From Muricauda sp. SCSIO 64092 (lineage in GTDB: Bacteria > Bacteroidota > Bacteroidia > Flavobacteriales > Flavobacteriaceae), in the NCBI RefSeq assembly GCF_023016285.1, contig NZ_CP095413.1, positions 2,108,001-2,172,000 on the forward strand: DNA of 64,000 nucleotides, read 5' to 3'. The position numbers and the translations under genes are program-made. How positions within the stretch are numbered: position 1 is the stretch's first letter; the number at the start of each line of letters is the position of its first letter. The notes beneath the pieces were generated by a model. The model saw only the letters and a list, made by a program, of their open reading frames with translations. It did not search any database and was not told where the DNA came from. Of the stretch, positions 63,301-64,000 are shown in pieces.

Positions 63301-63455
63301 AAAGGACCCACCAGGCGGTACTCCATACTGGAATACAAATCGGCGGGGATTTCCGGTGCGGTTTGGCCTTTCTTTCGTCTTTGGGATTCCCCGGTAATGG
63401 TAAATAAACAGAGGGCAAGCAAGGTGATGCCTGCTTTGGTCAATAGCGGTTTCAT
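60309..63455 (-). CDS. Exported VPS10/BNR-repeat (sortilin-like) protein B
   Basis: A 1048-residue paralogue of the 55170 product: signal peptide (KAGITLLALCLFTITGES), FRGGRSAAVTGVPGNPNLFY, Asp-box repeats ([31 protein letters not shown]), the propeller exit GLLWVGSDDGLIHITQDGGQ, and a C-terminal coiled-helix region (VEKAKKMKEGFGDIEKALYQ). The substrate is unknown; related proteins bind or cleave carbohydrates or peptides. 60084-60308 after it has no gene, only a CTTTGAATT/AATTCAAAG hairpin (60192-60218). It is divergent from the DUF1080 gene. Confidence 0.82.
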   Translation of the reverse strand: MKPLLTKAGITLLALCLFTITGESQRRKKGQTAPEIPADLYSSMEYRLVGPFRGGRSAAVTGVPGNPNLFYFGATGGGVWKTLNGGRSWENISDGYFGGSIGAVEVAKSDANVIYVGGGEKTLRGNVSSGYGIWKTVDAGKTWEKAGLEKSRHVPRIRVHPTDYNTVYAAVLGNIYKPTKERGVYKSTDGGKSWKQILFVNDQSGAVDLTFDPNNPRILYASTWRAQRTPYSLSSGGEGSALWKSTDSGDTWTEISKNEGFPKDTLGIIGVSVSPVNSERVFAIVEHKEKGGLYRSDDGGKKWTQVNSERKLRQRAWYYTRVYADTEDKDVVYVLNVRYHKSTDGGKTFNTFNAPHGDHHDLWIAPENSQRMIIGDDGGAQVSYDGGETWSTYYNQPTAQFYRVTTDNAFPYRIYVAQQDNSTVRINHRSDGGGIGEEDWERTAGGESAHIAVDPANNDIVYGGSYGGFLTRVNHDVGTVRGINVWPDNPMGYGAEGMKYRFQWNFPIIFSKHDPKKLYTFSNHVHLSTNEGQSWTRLSDDLTRNDPTKLVSSGGPITQDNTGVEYYCTIFAAQESPLKEGLLWVGSDDGLIHITQDGGQNWENVTPSGMPEWMMINSVEPSAFDEGTCYVAGTRYKLGDFTPYLYKTTDYGKTWTKITNGIENEHFTRVVREDPKRKGLLYAGTETGMYISFNDGAKWEKFQLNLPIVPITDLVLKDNNLVVATQGRSVWIIDDLTVLHQLNSNDSGAKMKLFAPKDSYRTKGTARPKDKPSLTEGQNHPAGVITHFYLKDFDKEKDTVQLTYLSRSGDTLANFSTKAKDKKKQLTLEKGGNTHNWDTRGKGAERLKGMILWWANLNGAKAVPGDYQVSLNVNGAVQTENFIILPDPRAEVSVTDMQKQYDFITSINETVDKAHQSIKKIRKINEKLDAFTKQYADDEATKSLVEKAKKMKEGFGDIEKALYQTKNRSNQDPLNFPIRLTNKLAHLNSLVSLDDFPPTEQDIAVKNEMTTKINAQLKNFDALVDEEMKAFNSEFNRLGLEYLSITEE

Positions 63456-63579
63456 TTATGTGTTCTTTTGAATTAGTCGTTTCTAAAAGTACTGAAAAAG
63501 GAGGAAATAGTATTACTAATATTTTGTACTTTCAATGGCTTCATTTGTAACTTCATTGGCTTGATAAATGACCTGTTCC

Positions 63580-64000
63580 ATGTATAAGTACCTTTTTTTA
63601 CTATCGCTTTTATTCGTTTCGATATCCTGTAAAGAAAACAGCAAATCCCATGGGGAAGCTATTGAAAATAAGGTTGCGGAAGAACAAAAGTCGGAATGGA
63701 CGTATCTGTTTGATGGAACCAGCCTGGACGGTTGGCGGGGCTACGGCATGGATGCCCTTCCCCCAGGGTGGACCATTAAGGACAGCACCCTGACCTTTGA
63801 CACGGAACTGGGCCTAGAACAAAATTATACGGGCGGTAAGGATATCATTTATGGCGATGAGGAGTTCGACAATTTTGAACTATATCTGGAATGGAAACTC
63901 CCCGAAGGCGGAAACAGCGGTATATTCTACCATGTGAAAGAGGGCTATGACGGCCCTCCCGTGGTGTCCCCGGAATATCAGCTGATCGACGATGAGAATT
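63580..64000 (+). CDS. DUF1080 (3-keto-disaccharide hydrolase) lipoprotein, 5' part
   Basis: The first 140 codons of an exported lipoprotein: MYKYLFLLSLLFVSISCKEN (lipid-bearing Cys17), then WTYLFDGTSLDGWRGYG, GGKDIIYGDEEFDNFELYLE and GGNSGIFYHVKEGYDGPPVV, the concanavalin-like DUF1080 fold associated with sugar-related hydrolysis in Bacteroidota. The gene continues past the right edge. It diverges from the BNR exoprotein gene; the 124-bp gap contains no clear consensus promoter. Confidence 0.88.
   Translation, partial: MYKYLFLLSLLFVSISCKENSKSHGEAIENKVAEEQKSEWTYLFDGTSLDGWRGYGMDALPPGWTIKDSTLTFDTELGLEQNYTGGKDIIYGDEEFDNFELYLEWKLPEGGNSGIFYHVKEGYDGPPVVSPEYQLIDDEN

Overview
The window looks like a chromosome segment from a marine member of the Flavobacteriaceae (Bacteroidota). 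The evidence is the gene families (T9SS sorting domain, DUF6443/YD-repeat Rhs proteins, PA0069-type radical SAM, ECF42 sigma factor with a YCII partner, BNR/VPS10-like exoproteins), near absence of Shine-Dalgarno sequences, and promoter-like TTG-N17-23-TAnnTTTG boxes. No rRNA, tRNA, integrase or CRISPR array was recognised.

Left flank (1-7.7 kb): the end of a LytTR regulator and its TPR histidine kinase, DUF3109, MarC, a minus-strand block (DjlA-like, HupE/UreJ-like, dCMP deaminase, S41 protease), and a bacilliredoxin gene ending in a good terminator.

Island (7750-41071, about 33.3 kb): an accessory polymorphic-toxin locus inserted between the bacilliredoxin gene and a PlsC-like acyltransferase gene. 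It is bracketed by a 121-bp direct repeat (7629-7749 and 41072-41192, two mismatches) made of the bacilliredoxin tail, its terminator and the first codons of the acyltransferase. Its left half (9.4-26.6 kb) reads as one compact operon: secreted fibre-like proteins with a shared C-terminal module (the first also carries an ILEI/FAM3-like domain but is frameshifted), an OmpH/Skp-like chaperone, a lipoprotein, a secreted protein, a 1708-residue SpvB/TcB-like half, a 1837-residue DUF6443/YD/Rhs-core half with a variable toxin tip, and an RDD-type membrane protein as candidate immunity. The right half (26.6-41 kb) is a graveyard and reservoir: orphan Rhs-core plus toxin-tip cassettes each followed by a small AT-rich candidate immunity gene, broken XRE regulators, an Ntox23-like tip with a lipoprotein partner, and three 'collapsed' genes in which an Rhs-type signal-peptide head is joined to a toxin tail. 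A 61-bp two-hairpin insert recurs at the same position in three Rhs copies.

Right flank (41-64 kb): acyltransferase/HD hydrolase pair, GNAT, MerB-like protein, DUF4442, Crp/Fnr regulator, outer-membrane barrel, DUF302, ECF42 sigma/YCII pair, radical SAM, lipoprotein plus secreted protein, a crotonase preceded by nine 7-bp tandem repeats, an NtrY-like kinase preceded by a 191-bp MITE-like element, HemJ, two BNR/VPS10-like exoproteins around a membrane-anchored MutS-like ATPase, and the start of a DUF1080 lipoprotein. Functions given for toxin tips and immunity genes come from position and architecture unless a family is named.
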